From Brevibacillus laterosporus DSM 25 (GTDB lineage: Bacteria > Bacillota > Bacilli > Brevibacillales > Brevibacillaceae): 64,000 bases of DNA. The notes beneath the pieces are model-generated. The model was not told where the DNA came from and made no database searches. It worked only from the letters and a program-made list of their open reading frames with translations. Both the position numbers and the translations under genes were made by a program. The stretch lies in assembly GCF_002706795.1 (NCBI RefSeq), contig NZ_CP017705.1, positions 2,350,001-2,414,000 of the forward strand, in the 5' to 3' direction. Of this stretch, positions 52,658 to 61,781 are shown one piece after another. The stretch's first letter is position 1. Each line of letters starts with the position of its first letter.

Positions 52658-53865
52658 TGCTACAAGCATGGAAGGAGTTCCATCCTGTTGTAAAGCTTAT
52701 GTTAATTGGGTCAGTATTACTGAACATTGGAAATGGAATGATAATACCTTATTTTGCTATTTATTTAGGGGAACATACTAATCTTTCCATTACCCAAATC
52801 GGTTTTTTGATAGGTTCTAGTTCATTGGCAGCGATGTTCGGTGGATTTTTAGGAGGAACTTTATCTGATTTAATCGGAAGGAAAAAGGTCATGATGGCAT
52901 CCTTGATTCTCTCAGCTATCATGTTAATTGGATTAACATTCCACCCATTTCCTAGCATACTGATGCTAGTGACAATAGGTAGAGGTTTTACGATGTCGTT
53001 TTTTGAGCCTTGTTCTAAGGCATTAATAGCTGACCTTACGGAAAGTGGGAAGAGGCTTCGCGCCTTTTCAATGAAATATTTTTGCGGAAATTTGGGATTT
53101 GCTATTGGTCCCTTATTAGGCACAGTTCTGGGCTTACAAGCAACTAGTACGCTTCCATTCTATATTTCTTGTGCTGTATTTTTACTCTACAGCCTTGTAT
53201 TACATCTTTTATTTGCAAAATATAAGGTTACATCCATTTCTGCACAACAAGAGAAGGTGACCTTCCGAGCATCGATGAAAGCAATGGGGAGAGATAAAAT
53301 ATTGTTCTTATTCCTACTAGGCGGATTGTTAGCGACAACCGTGCATGGTCAATTTTCTGTGACTCTTTCTCAATATTTTTACGCAGATGTAAAGAGTGCC
53401 ATTACATTCTTAGGGGTGCTATGGTCTGCTCATGCGATTGTTATCATTATCCTAAGCGTCCCTATCCTGCGCCTCATGGAAAAAAGGACCTCCTTGCAAT
53501 CCATTGTGATCGGGACTTCATTATTTTGTGTCGGCATCGTTGGCTTTGCTTTCTCGCTGAGCTTTACGTCGTTTTTACTTTCAATGATTATTTTTACTAT
53601 AGGTGAAATTTTTTTGATACCTGCTGAATATGCAATCATTGATGAAATTACTCCGGATCATATTCGAGGAACTTATTTTGGAGCAGTTAGCTTTACTGCA
53701 CTAGGTTCATTTATCGGTCCAGGCTTATCAGGGATGATTTTGTCACAGTTTAATGGACTTGCTATGTTCCTATTTCTAGCTCTTTTATCTCTTGTTAGTA
53801 TTATCTTTTATGTCTGGGGAATTCGCTTAAAAGAACAAGGTAAGTCTGCCTCTCTTCATGACTAA
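52657..53865 (+). CDS. MFS transporter in operon with the ArsR-type regulator
   Basis: This is a 402-residue protein with about 12 membrane helices. The motif GGTLSDLIGRKKVM (about residues 66-79) is the cytoplasmic loop 2-3 signature of the major facilitator superfamily. An efflux role is likely because it is co-transcribed with, and overlaps by one base, a repressor-type gene. The substrate is unknown. A terminator follows 11 bases after the stop. Confidence 0.9.
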   Translation: MLQAWKEFHPVVKLMLIGSVLLNIGNGMIIPYFAIYLGEHTNLSITQIGFLIGSSSLAAMFGGFLGGTLSDLIGRKKVMMASLILSAIMLIGLTFHPFPSILMLVTIGRGFTMSFFEPCSKALIADLTESGKRLRAFSMKYFCGNLGFAIGPLLGTVLGLQATSTLPFYISCAVFLLYSLVLHLLFAKYKVTSISAQQEKVTFRASMKAMGRDKILFLFLLGGLLATTVHGQFSVTLSQYFYADVKSAITFLGVLWSAHAIVIIILSVPILRLMEKRTSLQSIVIGTSLFCVGIVGFAFSLSFTSFLLSMIIFTIGEIFLIPAEYAIIDEITPDHIRGTYFGAVSFTALGSFIGPGLSGMILSQFNGLAMFLFLALLSLVSIIFYVWGIRLKEQGKSASLHD

Positions 53866-53875
53866 ATCGAAAATG

Positions 53876-53930
53876 AAAGAACCGAACAGGACTCAGGTTA
53901 TAACCACTGTGTGTTGTCAGGTTCTTTTTT
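53876..53930 (+). terminator. Terminator of the ArsR-MFS operon
   Basis: AAAGAACC and GGTTCTTT pair over eight bases with a second inner GGTTATAACC palindrome in the loop, then a T run. Confidence 0.8.
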
Positions 53931-54068
53931 CTAGTATAATAATTAGTTTGGATTTGAAGTTTTATATCTAAAATAAAACATATGTAAGATTATAGAAATG
54001 TAGTTAATTTTGAAACCTTTTTTGAGATAGTGCGTATAACTCAATCGGGAAACAAAAATGTGTTTGAT

Positions 54069-54162
54069 AAACAGAATATCTGTTTTTTGGAGGAGCCTGC
54101 CACCGCAGCTTTGCTATGTCTTTTTTTAGCTACGGTTGATGGGCTCCTTTTGTATTTTTTTC
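54069..54162 (+). promoter_or_regulatory. Structured leader with terminator-like hairpin before the antiporter gene
   Basis: A first hairpin, AAACAGA / TCTGTTT (54069-54085), is followed by T residues. A second, larger one has GGAGCC / GGCTCC (54092-54097, 54142-54147) enclosing ACCG-AGC / GCT-CGGT. It ends in TTTTGTATTTTTTT about 45 bases before the antiporter start. The layout suggests transcription attenuation or an ion-sensing leader. I do not recognise a known riboswitch class. Confidence 0.5.
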
Positions 54163-54205
54163 CCTTGGTGTGCTCAAGATATAAACATAAAAGAGGTGGG
54201 GAACT

Positions 54206-55354
54206 ATGCTTGTTTTTCAATTAGCAATCATCTTACTAGCTTCAAAGATTGCTGGAGATATCAGTGTTAAATTAGGTCAGCCTTCCGTATTAGGAAAGCT
54301 CCTTATTGGTATTGTATTAGGGCCTACTGTGCTTGGGGTAGTAACGAATACAGACATTCTTCAGGAATTGAGTCAAATCGGTGTTATCTTATTGATGTTT
54401 ATTGCAGGACTTGAAACCGATACGGAGGAATTCAAACGTACTGGTAAGGCTTCAACATTTGTAGGTATTGCGGGAATTATTTTTCCGTTCGCATGTGGCT
54501 ATCTAGTGGGTATTTATCTACAACTATCTGTAATTGAGTCTATTTTCCTTGGTTTGTTACTTTCTGCAACTAGCGTAAGTATTTCTGTTCAAACATTGAA
54601 AGAAATGGGGAAATTAAAATCACGTGAAGGAACAACAATTCTAGGGGCTGCTGTTATTGATGATGTCCTTGTAATTATTGCCTTGGCTTTTGTTATGAGC
54701 TTTGCAGGTGGGGACATCAATCTAGGAGAAGTGGTCTTGAAAAAGGTAGCTTTCTTTGTAGTAGCTATTCTTTTAGCATGGAAGGTGGTTCCATGGGTTT
54801 TAAATAAATTTGCCCCGCTTCGTGTTTCAGAGGCAGTGATTTCAGCAGGTCTCATCATTTGTTTTGTGTATGCTTACGTAGCTGAGTATGCAGGTGTTGC
54901 TGGTATCATTGGTGCTTATATCGCAGGTGTTGCTATAAGTCTAACGAAACATAAGCATGAAGTGTTTGAAAAGGTAGAAACGATCAGTTACTCTATTTTC
55001 GTGCCTGTGTTTTTTACGTCGATTGGAGTAACGGCTCAATTTATGGGAATCACACAGAACATCTGGTTAATCCTTGGTTTGAGTGTGGTAGCGATCCTAA
55101 CAAAGCTCATCGGTTCTGCGATCGGAGCAAGATTAGCAGGATTTAAGTGGAGAAGCTCCCTTGGTGTTGGTGCAGCCATGGTATCACGCGGGGAAGTAGC
55201 ACTTATCATCGCGGCAATGGGTCTTGAATCCAACCTGTTAAGTAGTGATATGTTTGCGGTTATTGTAGTTGTAGTATTGATTACGACAATTGTGACACCA
55301 ATGATGATGAAGGTGTTTTTGAGTAATCCTAAAGGGAACAAACAAAATGCTTAA
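54206..55354 (+). CDS. Cation:proton antiporter (CPA2/NapA-GerN type)
   Basis: This is a 382-residue protein with about 12 membrane helices. The conserved acidic pair lies in GAAVIDDVLVIIAL (about residues 148-161). GQPSVLGKLLIGIVLGPTVLG near the N-terminus and ATSVSISVQTLKEMG are typical of the CPA2 family, which exchanges Na+ or K+ for protons. There is no C-terminal TrkA domain, so it is the short, NapA- or GerN-like type. AGAGGTGGGG precedes the ATG. The structured leader upstream suggests regulated expression. It is a single gene with its own terminator. Confidence 0.9.
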   Translation: MLVFQLAIILLASKIAGDISVKLGQPSVLGKLLIGIVLGPTVLGVVTNTDILQELSQIGVILLMFIAGLETDTEEFKRTGKASTFVGIAGIIFPFACGYLVGIYLQLSVIESIFLGLLLSATSVSISVQTLKEMGKLKSREGTTILGAAVIDDVLVIIALAFVMSFAGGDINLGEVVLKKVAFFVVAILLAWKVVPWVLNKFAPLRVSEAVISAGLIICFVYAYVAEYAGVAGIIGAYIAGVAISLTKHKHEVFEKVETISYSIFVPVFFTSIGVTAQFMGITQNIWLILGLSVVAILTKLIGSAIGARLAGFKWRSSLGVGAAMVSRGEVALIIAAMGLESNLLSSDMFAVIVVVVLITTIVTPMMMKVFLSNPKGNKQNA

Positions 55355-55363
55355 TTAGTAGGT

Positions 55364-55400
55364 AAAAGGGTGCTGACTATGATAGTTGGCACCCTTTTTT
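55364..55400 (+). terminator. Terminator after the antiporter gene
   Basis: AAAAGGGTGC and GCACCCTTTT form a perfect ten-base stem with a T run. Confidence 0.88.
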
Positions 55401-55431
55401 ATCAGGAGCAGAGAAGTCATCTAATTCATGC

Positions 55432-56382
55432 TCATTTTAATTTTTCATGTATATCAACAAGTCCATCATTCTCTAACACGGCATGAACACCTACAACATC
55501 GTTGACCAGCTGGGTTATGCGTAAATCAACGATAAGGCTGGCTAGATTTAAGGCTTCTTTTCGTTCGTAGCCATATAGCTCCTGCATCCAATCAATCATA
55601 CCCTCCAGTGCAATCATAGAGGCTTCGTGTAAATCCTTATGGAAACCAAACGTGATTTTACTAGTTGGTGTTTGTGCTCTTGGGAAAGAAAGTGCTTGAT
55701 CTTCTACTGTAAAAGTGAGGTCAACCAACTCCATCGGACATTCTATGGCAAGGCCAGATACTTCACCATCGCCTTGGGCTGCATGTCCATCTCCTACTGA
55801 TAAAAGCCCACCATCTACAGGGATTGGCAAGTATAGAGTACTTCCGGGTACTAGCTCTTTACAATCTATGTTGCCACCACAGAAGCGAGGAGGAATCGTC
55901 GAATGAATACCTGATTCGTCTGGTGGCATACCCAACACCCCCATAAAAGGGTGGAGGCGAATTTTATGTCCTTTATTGCTAGTTCCTATCAGGTTAGCCG
56001 CATCTAATTCCCAGACTAAACCATACCCTTCTCCTTCCTCTATCCCTAGACGGTTATTTACGGCACTGGTAAATCCGCCACCTTCACTCCAGCCCCATGT
56101 GCCTACGCGCAATTCATTAATATGTATCGCTAAGCTTTGTCCAGCCTTGGCTTCGGCAATGTACAAGGGACCAATCAAGGCATGTCCGCTATCCTGAGGA
56201 TGTTCGCGAGTACAAAACTCTATTCGTTTTCCGTCTATCTGTTCAGGGCCTGTGTTCCAATCTGCATCAAGCGTCTTAAATCGAACAGTGTCACCAGAAT
56301 GAATTGTCAGGATAGGGGTGGCCTCTCTGCTGAAAGAGCCATGCAGAGTCGAACGTTTTGGCTGGATGGTATATGTAGCCAT
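55432..56382 (-). CDS. Acetamidase/formamidase family protein
   Basis: Family members hydrolyse short-chain amides such as formamide to ammonia and the acid. The 316-residue protein shows the family's beta-rich pattern: IHSGDTVRFKTLDADWN, GHALIGPLYIAEAKAGQSLAIHI, HPFMGVLGMPPDESG, FCGGNIDCKELVPGSTLYLPIPVDGGLLSVGDGHAAQGDGEVSG (about residues 165-208), a highly conserved block that includes metal-binding candidates. The ATG at 56382 has AGGAGG nine bases ahead. It is a single gene; an amide nitrogen-scavenging role is plausible. Confidence 0.9.
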   Translation of the reverse strand: MATYTIQPKRSTLHGSFSREATPILTIHSGDTVRFKTLDADWNTGPEQIDGKRIEFCTREHPQDSGHALIGPLYIAEAKAGQSLAIHINELRVGTWGWSEGGGFTSAVNNRLGIEEGEGYGLVWELDAANLIGTSNKGHKIRLHPFMGVLGMPPDESGIHSTIPPRFCGGNIDCKELVPGSTLYLPIPVDGGLLSVGDGHAAQGDGEVSGLAIECPMELVDLTFTVEDQALSFPRAQTPTSKITFGFHKDLHEASMIALEGMIDWMQELYGYERKEALNLASLIVDLRITQLVNDVVGVHAVLENDGLVDIHEKLK

Positions 56383-56467
56383 ACCCAATTACCTCCTTGG
56401 TAGATTATTACAATCGCTTTCTATCAGGATAATACTGAGGAGGTAAAAGGTATAGATTTAATTATTG

Positions 56468-56980
56468 CTATTCCGTCCATTCGATAACGGAGCCTACTGC
56501 AAGACTTTTCCTCACATCAATGATTCGCTGATTACGACTTCCGCGAAAGCGCAAGGAGGTGTCCTTTTGTTCAGCTTTAAATTTACCGTCAATAACGACA
56601 TCACATAACTCCAATAGCTGACGTTGTTCATCTAACATGAGTAACGCTTCAAAGATAAACCCAGTGTATGCCCAGACCGTCTTATCTGGACAAGCTTTGC
56701 GAAAGCTGGTGATAAAGGACGCGCAGGCAGTTGCTGAGAAAAAGGGGTCTCCTCCACATAAGGTCAGGCCATGTAATAATGGATTATCAGAAATCTCCTC
56801 AATCACCTCTTGTTGGAGCGCTAGTGTAAAAGGTTGTCCGTAGCTGAAGTCCCACGATTCAGGATTAAAGCAACCATGGCAAGCGTGACGGCAGCCGCTC
56901 ACAAACACGACCGCTCGCAATCCGATGCCTTCGTTAATACTTTCCCTTCGATATTCGCAGATGTGCATGGATGGATTCAC
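56468..56980 (-). CDS. nrdG: Anaerobic ribonucleotide reductase activating enzyme
   Basis: This radical-SAM enzyme installs the glycyl radical on NrdD. In the 170-residue protein the iron-sulfur motif C-x3-C-x2-C is at C30, C34 and C37 (SGCRHACHGCFNPESWD), followed by TLCGGDPFF and the SAM-binding region VWAYTGF. Its start overlaps the end of nrdD by four bases, giving tight coupling. It enables dNTP synthesis without oxygen, so the organism can probably grow anaerobically. Confidence 0.94.
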   Translation of the reverse strand: MNPSMHICEYRRESINEGIGLRAVVFVSGCRHACHGCFNPESWDFSYGQPFTLALQQEVIEEISDNPLLHGLTLCGGDPFFSATACASFITSFRKACPDKTVWAYTGFIFEALLMLDEQRQLLELCDVVIDGKFKAEQKDTSLRFRGSRNQRIIDVRKSLAVGSVIEWTE

Positions 56981-59247
56981 TTATGCTTCACCCGATCCAG
57001 AACCTCAGCTTGTTTTGCAGAATTAAAACGTTGCGTATAATCTCCTGTAATATAACCTGTTACGCGGCGTAGACGTTGGAAGTGAACGGAGTCTTCATTG
57101 CTTCCACAGTTCGGACATTCCGTGCCAATAATCCCTTCATAGCCGCAGCTTGGGCAGCGATCCAGTGGATGATTAATAGAGAAATATCCTACATTACTTT
57201 TTAATGCGTACTGAACAATCTGTTGAAAAGCTACTGTATTTTGTCGGGCATTTCCATCTAGTTCAATATAGGTAATCGCCCCAGCGTTGCATAGCTCGTG
57301 AAAAGGTGCCTCAAGTTTAATTTTTTGAAAAGCTGATAAAGAATAGTAGACGGGAATGTGAAAGGAATTGGTATAGTATTCACGGTCAGTAATCCCCGTA
57401 AGCTTACCGTAGTTTTTTTGATCAGCTTTCGTAAATTTACCTGATAAGCCTTCAGCGGGAGTAGCGAATAATGTAATGTTTAGATTATATTTTTCGCTCA
57501 TGTCATCACAGTATTGGCGCATGAATGAAATGACAGAGAGAGCACGCTTGTATACTTCAGTATCATCCCCGTGGTGTTTGCCATAGAGAGCATTCATGCA
57601 TTCTGCCAACCCGATAAAACCTACAGCTAGGCTACCATGCTTAATTAAATCGGCTACTTCTTGATCGGGATGCAGGTCTTTACCTCCCTCCCAGACACCT
57701 TCGCGCATCATGAAATCCGATGCTTTGGCTGGTTGTTTTGCTTGGATACCAAAGCGATGGATCAAGCCGCTGATAGCTACATCCATATAGCTTTGTAGGG
57801 CATTATAGAAGCCGGCTATGTCTGCTTGATCGCGTTGGTTTTGACAAATCCCATATTCGATACCCAATTTTACAAGATTGATCGTATTAAACGAAAGATT
57901 TCCCTTTCCGCTACTATAATTTCGCCCAAAACGATCTGATATTGATCTTGTCCGACATCCCATTGTAGCAATAATCGTATTCGGATCATCCTCACGATAG
58001 TATATGAGATTGAAGGTCGCATCTACATTGACAAAGTTAGGATAGAGGCGCTTGCTGGAGCATTCAATCGCTTTTTGGAACAGATCGTAGTTTGGATCAC
58101 CTTCTGACTGGTTAATTCCTGTTTTGCATTGAAAAATATGCTGTGGGAAAATAGGCGTTTCTCCATTTCCTAAGCCATTACTTGTTGCCTGTAGTAACGC
58201 ATGTGATACCAGACGCCCCTCTGTAGAAGTACACATCCCATAATTAAGAGAAGTAAAAGGAATTTGTCCCCCGGCTCGACTGCTCATCGTATTTAGATTA
58301 TGGATAAGAGATTCAGCAGCCTGATGGGTTTCTGAAACTGTTTCTTCAAAGGCATAGGTATAGCTTTTGGGAAAGTCTTGCTTTAGTTTTTCGTTATCCA
58401 TATAAAGATGATCATCAGACAAGGCGGATAGAGTAAGATCGGAACCCTCATTAAAATAATGGAGCCCTTTTTTCATATGTTTGACGAATGATTTCCGAAC
58501 ATAGGGAGCGAGATCCCAGTCAATCTTGTTAGCGGAAACACCGCCGAATTGGCTGTTCTGCTGCGATTGAAAGATAATTGCGACTAGAGCCATGGCCGTC
58601 ATAATACTTTGTGGGGTGCGGACTGACCCGTTCCCTGTATTAAAGCCCTCAGCTAGTAGGCGATCAAAAGGAATGAAAATACAATTGGTTGTGCCGATTG
58701 CATATTGGTCTAAATCATGTACATAGACATAATTATGATCAATTGCTTCACGTAGCTCGTTAGGCAAAACGTATTGTTTCACATGCCATTTTGCATATTC
58801 AGAGCCCATTTTACTCATTTTTCCGCTGAATGATTCACCGTTTACATTCGCGTTTTCCCGTAGTAAATCCATATCTTGTAGGCCGATGACAGCTTCACTA
58901 ATGTTGTAAAGCTCGCTTTGCTGCAAACGAAGGCGATCACGTTGTTGACGGTAGGTAGAAAAGAAATGAGAAATATCATTGTGATCCTTTTCACATAAAT
59001 GTGCAATAATTAACTCGTGAATTGTCTGTGTAGATATTGGATTTATGTAGTTATGTTGCTGTTGCTCTGCGGTGAGTTGATGCATACGTAGTTGCTGTTT
59101 AAGTTGTTCCTGGATATACAGGGCAATCTCTTCACTAAGTGCCACGTTTACTGTGCCCATTGCAGGTAAGCAGGCTTGGGTAATTGTTGTGATTAATTTT
59201 TCTAACTGAAAGATTTCCTGACGACCATCGCGTTTCGTTATAAGCAT
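56977..59247 (-). CDS. nrdD: Anaerobic ribonucleoside-triphosphate reductase (class III)
   Basis: It reduces ribonucleoside triphosphates to dNTPs under anaerobic conditions using a glycyl radical. The 756 residues begin with an ATP-cone (LITKRDGRQEIFQLEKLITTITQA). The catalytic core includes QFGGVSANKIDWDLAPYVRKSF and MGCRTRSISDRFGRNYSSGKGNLSFNTINLVKLG. Near the C-terminus a zinc ribbon (CPSCGYEG... CPNCGS) precedes the glycyl-radical loop RRVTGYITGD, with the radical Gly near residue 731. The ATG at 59247 has AGGAGGC ahead; longer frames do not. Tandem NrdR-type boxes lie upstream. Confidence 0.95.
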   Translation of the reverse strand: MLITKRDGRQEIFQLEKLITTITQACLPAMGTVNVALSEEIALYIQEQLKQQLRMHQLTAEQQQHNYINPISTQTIHELIIAHLCEKDHNDISHFFSTYRQQRDRLRLQQSELYNISEAVIGLQDMDLLRENANVNGESFSGKMSKMGSEYAKWHVKQYVLPNELREAIDHNYVYVHDLDQYAIGTTNCIFIPFDRLLAEGFNTGNGSVRTPQSIMTAMALVAIIFQSQQNSQFGGVSANKIDWDLAPYVRKSFVKHMKKGLHYFNEGSDLTLSALSDDHLYMDNEKLKQDFPKSYTYAFEETVSETHQAAESLIHNLNTMSSRAGGQIPFTSLNYGMCTSTEGRLVSHALLQATSNGLGNGETPIFPQHIFQCKTGINQSEGDPNYDLFQKAIECSSKRLYPNFVNVDATFNLIYYREDDPNTIIATMGCRTRSISDRFGRNYSSGKGNLSFNTINLVKLGIEYGICQNQRDQADIAGFYNALQSYMDVAISGLIHRFGIQAKQPAKASDFMMREGVWEGGKDLHPDQEVADLIKHGSLAVGFIGLAECMNALYGKHHGDDTEVYKRALSVISFMRQYCDDMSEKYNLNITLFATPAEGLSGKFTKADQKNYGKLTGITDREYYTNSFHIPVYYSLSAFQKIKLEAPFHELCNAGAITYIELDGNARQNTVAFQQIVQYALKSNVGYFSINHPLDRCPSCGYEGIIGTECPNCGSNEDSVHFQRLRRVTGYITGDYTQRFNSAKQAEVLDRVKHK

Positions 59248-59343
59248 GAAAAAAAGCCTCCTGTAATGTAAAAAAACCTTGATGTGTAAGCTGAAAATAA
59301 GTTTGTAGTGGTAGAAAATGGTACTAATGCACTCAAAATGTAA

Positions 59344-59377
59344 GAAGCATTCCCTCATAAATAAGAGAAAATGCTTC
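59344..59377 (-). repeat. Hairpin in the nrdD leader
   Basis: GAAGCATT and AATGCTTC, extended by CTC/GAG with a mismatch, form a strong stem about 100-130 bases before the nrdD start. No T run follows on the minus strand. Confidence 0.5.
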
Positions 59378-59395
59378 CGTAAATGTGGTTATACG

Positions 59396-59440
59396 CACTA
59401 TATATAGTCTACGAATTACAAATTACATCAATATATCGTA
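59396..59440. promoter_or_regulatory. Tandem NrdR boxes upstream of nrdDG
   Basis: ACTATATATAGT at 59397-59408 is a perfect palindrome matching the NrdR box core. A second, weaker copy, CAATATATCG, is centred 31 bases away (59429-59438), three helical turns. Paired boxes at this spacing are the known NrdR arrangement, so the ATP/dATP-sensing repressor NrdR probably controls the operon. Confidence 0.75.
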
Positions 59441-59485
59441 TGTGTCAAATGACGGTACTGTGACTACAGCATCAAGCTACATACG

Positions 59486-61576
59486 CTATAAATAATCTGA
59501 CATGATTTTGTCGGTGTCAAATGGTGTTACCCCGCTATTTACAGAGAAGACGGATTGAGCGCGATCAGGACTGTCGACAAGTGTTCCTCTGGCTAAGGCG
59601 TGCAATAAAAACAGGTCATATAAATTAGGCTTAATTAGATTGGTCATGGCCTTTCCCATGAGCAGCATGCTGTTTCGATTATTTTCAACGTTATTGGAAT
59701 ATATTGGATCAGTAGTAAGAGCTAGATCGGTCCAGATGACCTGGCGAGTCTCTACATCAATAATAACGGGAATGCAAATCGTTGTGTCAGCAGTGATATC
59801 GATCTTATTTTGAACGGTAGATGGTTCAAAGATTTCACCAGAATTAGGGTGCTGTCGCATCATCCAGCCAGCAAAGCATTCAGGAAGATCACAGTAAGGG
59901 TGACTGGTAAAGGAATGTAGAGACATAGAAATATAACGAGCCCCTGCTTTTGTAGCAGCAGATAAATCGATATCAATAAACTCGCAGGCACCTTGTGGAG
60001 CAGTAGTAATATCCCCACTATGGTAGGCCTTAAAGGAAGCTGAGACTAGATTGGTATAGGAAATGTGTTCTAAATCATTCCAGTTGTGATCATACATCAC
60101 AGCAGATAAATCAACATCCACTCGATCTGTCGGAATTTGATTCACAACGCCTTCTCGCCACCATGTAAAAAAGCGAATGGTATCTCCTGCTGGTAAATCA
60201 AGCTTAGAACCTCGCGTAATCGTACAAAGAGCCTTCTGAGCTGAACGTTGGGAGAAGGGAACAGTATAATGACGTAATCGTTCATCGATATATACATAGC
60301 CCAGCGGTGGCAGTTGAGAAAATCGGTGTATGAATTCTTTTTGACAGATGGATGTGATTGAATCCCCGATTTCCTTAGTAAGAGGAGCCAATGTATCAGC
60401 GCTCACTTGAACTTTAGCTACATTTCCTTTTGGGAAAAATGTACGAATGACTTGTGGAGTGTGACGGTTAGCAAAATGCGTCATCACCTGCAATAAAACG
60501 GGAGAAGAAACCTGATCTATCACTTGTTCAAAGGCATAAACGATTGGTTGCCAATTCGCACTGAGACGTATCATGTGATCGAGACGGCGTGCCAATTCGC
60601 CCGGTCTAGTGGACAGTAGCTCGATTGCTTCCGGTAGCTGTCTATGTAATAGAGCTTGCTCTACTTTACTGTTAAATGTCTCGATTTTTTGGTTATTTCG
60701 AATCAGATAAAATGCATCAGCACACCGAGGGAAGCGTTGCTTGTATTCAGTAGGGTGTAAAATTTCCCCTAATCGAATCCAGCGATTCTTATAGCGTAGC
60801 ATGTCTTCTTCAAGGGCATGGCAATTCTCTAATAATCCCAAGATAAAACGTCTTTGGGCACGTGTAAATTTACGGAATGGTGTAGTACGAGATAGACTGA
60901 TATCACCACCAGATAAGGCTGTGGCTACCCGTAAGACATCTGTTGCTGTCTTGATATGTTTAGAAAAAAAGCCAGGGGACATTTTACTAGATGTGAATAG
61001 TAAGCCTGCTACCAGAGCAATGTTTTCTTTTAACGGAATATCTAACTGCACAAGAGGATCCAAAACCTGATATTCTTGTATAAAGAAGCTGAGATCATCC
61101 TTGTCAGTTTCGGACAGAGAGGTTTTGGATTGTACAAGATTCCAGAAAATTTGCTCTAATTCCTCTTCATACCCAAGTCCAATAACAGTTAACTGGCTAC
61201 GATCAAGCAATGGAAGGCGTTTCTTTACTTCTTCAATAGGAAGAGAAAGGGTGAGATAGTGAATAATGGCGTTCACGTATAGGCTTGCTTGACTTTCTTC
61301 CATTAGTTGTTGGGGGAAATTTTGGTACATTGGACGGTATCTTACATGATCCCCGACCAGTTTCTTTACGTCTTCTTCTAGTTGTTGAAAGAAAGTAGTA
61401 AAATCTTCGATAGATAGGGTTTGCAACCGTTCGATCAATGGTTGGGAGAAGGTGTAGCCGAGACGCTCCATGTTTTTTAAGGCGGTAGCTAGGTAAGGAA
61501 GAGGTAAATGACTGATTCCAGTAGGCACAAGTAGCTTACATTTTCGTCTTAGATAGATAGAATTTTTCATTGGCAT
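59486..61576 (-). CDS. Large protein with C-terminal TerD-like domain, function unknown
   Basis: This is a 696-residue soluble protein. The first 420 residues are mostly helical (opening CKLLVPTGISHLPLPYLATALKNMERLGYTFS). The C-terminal 230 residues look like a TerD/calcium-binding beta fold: GSKLDLPAGDTIRFFTWW, RVDVDLSAVMYD, HSGDITTAPQGACEFIDIDLSAATKAGARYISMSLHSF, with Asp-rich loops that bind calcium in TerD. Related long proteins occur in other bacteria, sometimes with extra domains, but no role is established to my knowledge. No good ribosome-binding site is visible before the ATG. A terminator-like hairpin lies directly upstream of the start. Confidence 0.72.
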   Translation of the reverse strand: MPMKNSIYLRRKCKLLVPTGISHLPLPYLATALKNMERLGYTFSQPLIERLQTLSIEDFTTFFQQLEEDVKKLVGDHVRYRPMYQNFPQQLMEESQASLYVNAIIHYLTLSLPIEEVKKRLPLLDRSQLTVIGLGYEEELEQIFWNLVQSKTSLSETDKDDLSFFIQEYQVLDPLVQLDIPLKENIALVAGLLFTSSKMSPGFFSKHIKTATDVLRVATALSGGDISLSRTTPFRKFTRAQRRFILGLLENCHALEEDMLRYKNRWIRLGEILHPTEYKQRFPRCADAFYLIRNNQKIETFNSKVEQALLHRQLPEAIELLSTRPGELARRLDHMIRLSANWQPIVYAFEQVIDQVSSPVLLQVMTHFANRHTPQVIRTFFPKGNVAKVQVSADTLAPLTKEIGDSITSICQKEFIHRFSQLPPLGYVYIDERLRHYTVPFSQRSAQKALCTITRGSKLDLPAGDTIRFFTWWREGVVNQIPTDRVDVDLSAVMYDHNWNDLEHISYTNLVSASFKAYHSGDITTAPQGACEFIDIDLSAATKAGARYISMSLHSFTSHPYCDLPECFAGWMMRQHPNSGEIFEPSTVQNKIDITADTTICIPVIIDVETRQVIWTDLALTTDPIYSNNVENNRNSMLLMGKAMTNLIKPNLYDLFLLHALARGTLVDSPDRAQSVFSVNSGVTPFDTDKIMSDYL

Positions 61577-61579
61577 AGT

Positions 61580-61650
61580 AAAAAAATCAGGAGAGCAGTG
61601 CCCCTAATATCCATTAGTTGTAGAAGGAAGGAGCACTATAGCCTGATTTT
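61580..61650 (-). promoter_or_regulatory. Attenuator-like hairpin abutting the TerD-like gene
   Basis: On the minus strand AAAATCAGG pairs with CCTGATTTT over nine bases, AGTGC pairs with GCACT inside, and CTAAT/ATTAG forms a third stem. A run of seven T ends five bases before the ATG at 61576. It has the form of an intrinsic terminator in the leader of the gene. No T-box or known riboswitch motif was seen. Confidence 0.6.
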
Positions 61651-61781
61651 ATATCCTTTTTATTATTTTTAAAGGGTATATTTTGAAAGGTAAAGATTAT
61701 TCAATCATTATAGTATAGAAACAAAAGCCTGTAAATAAAATGAAAAACAGTAGAAAAGAGAAGTAGTGAGGAGGAGAAGCC

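Noticed and set aside
54030-54224. Open frame just before the antiporter gene
   Set aside because: It crosses the hairpin leader, lacks a binding site, and overlaps the antiporter start in another frame.
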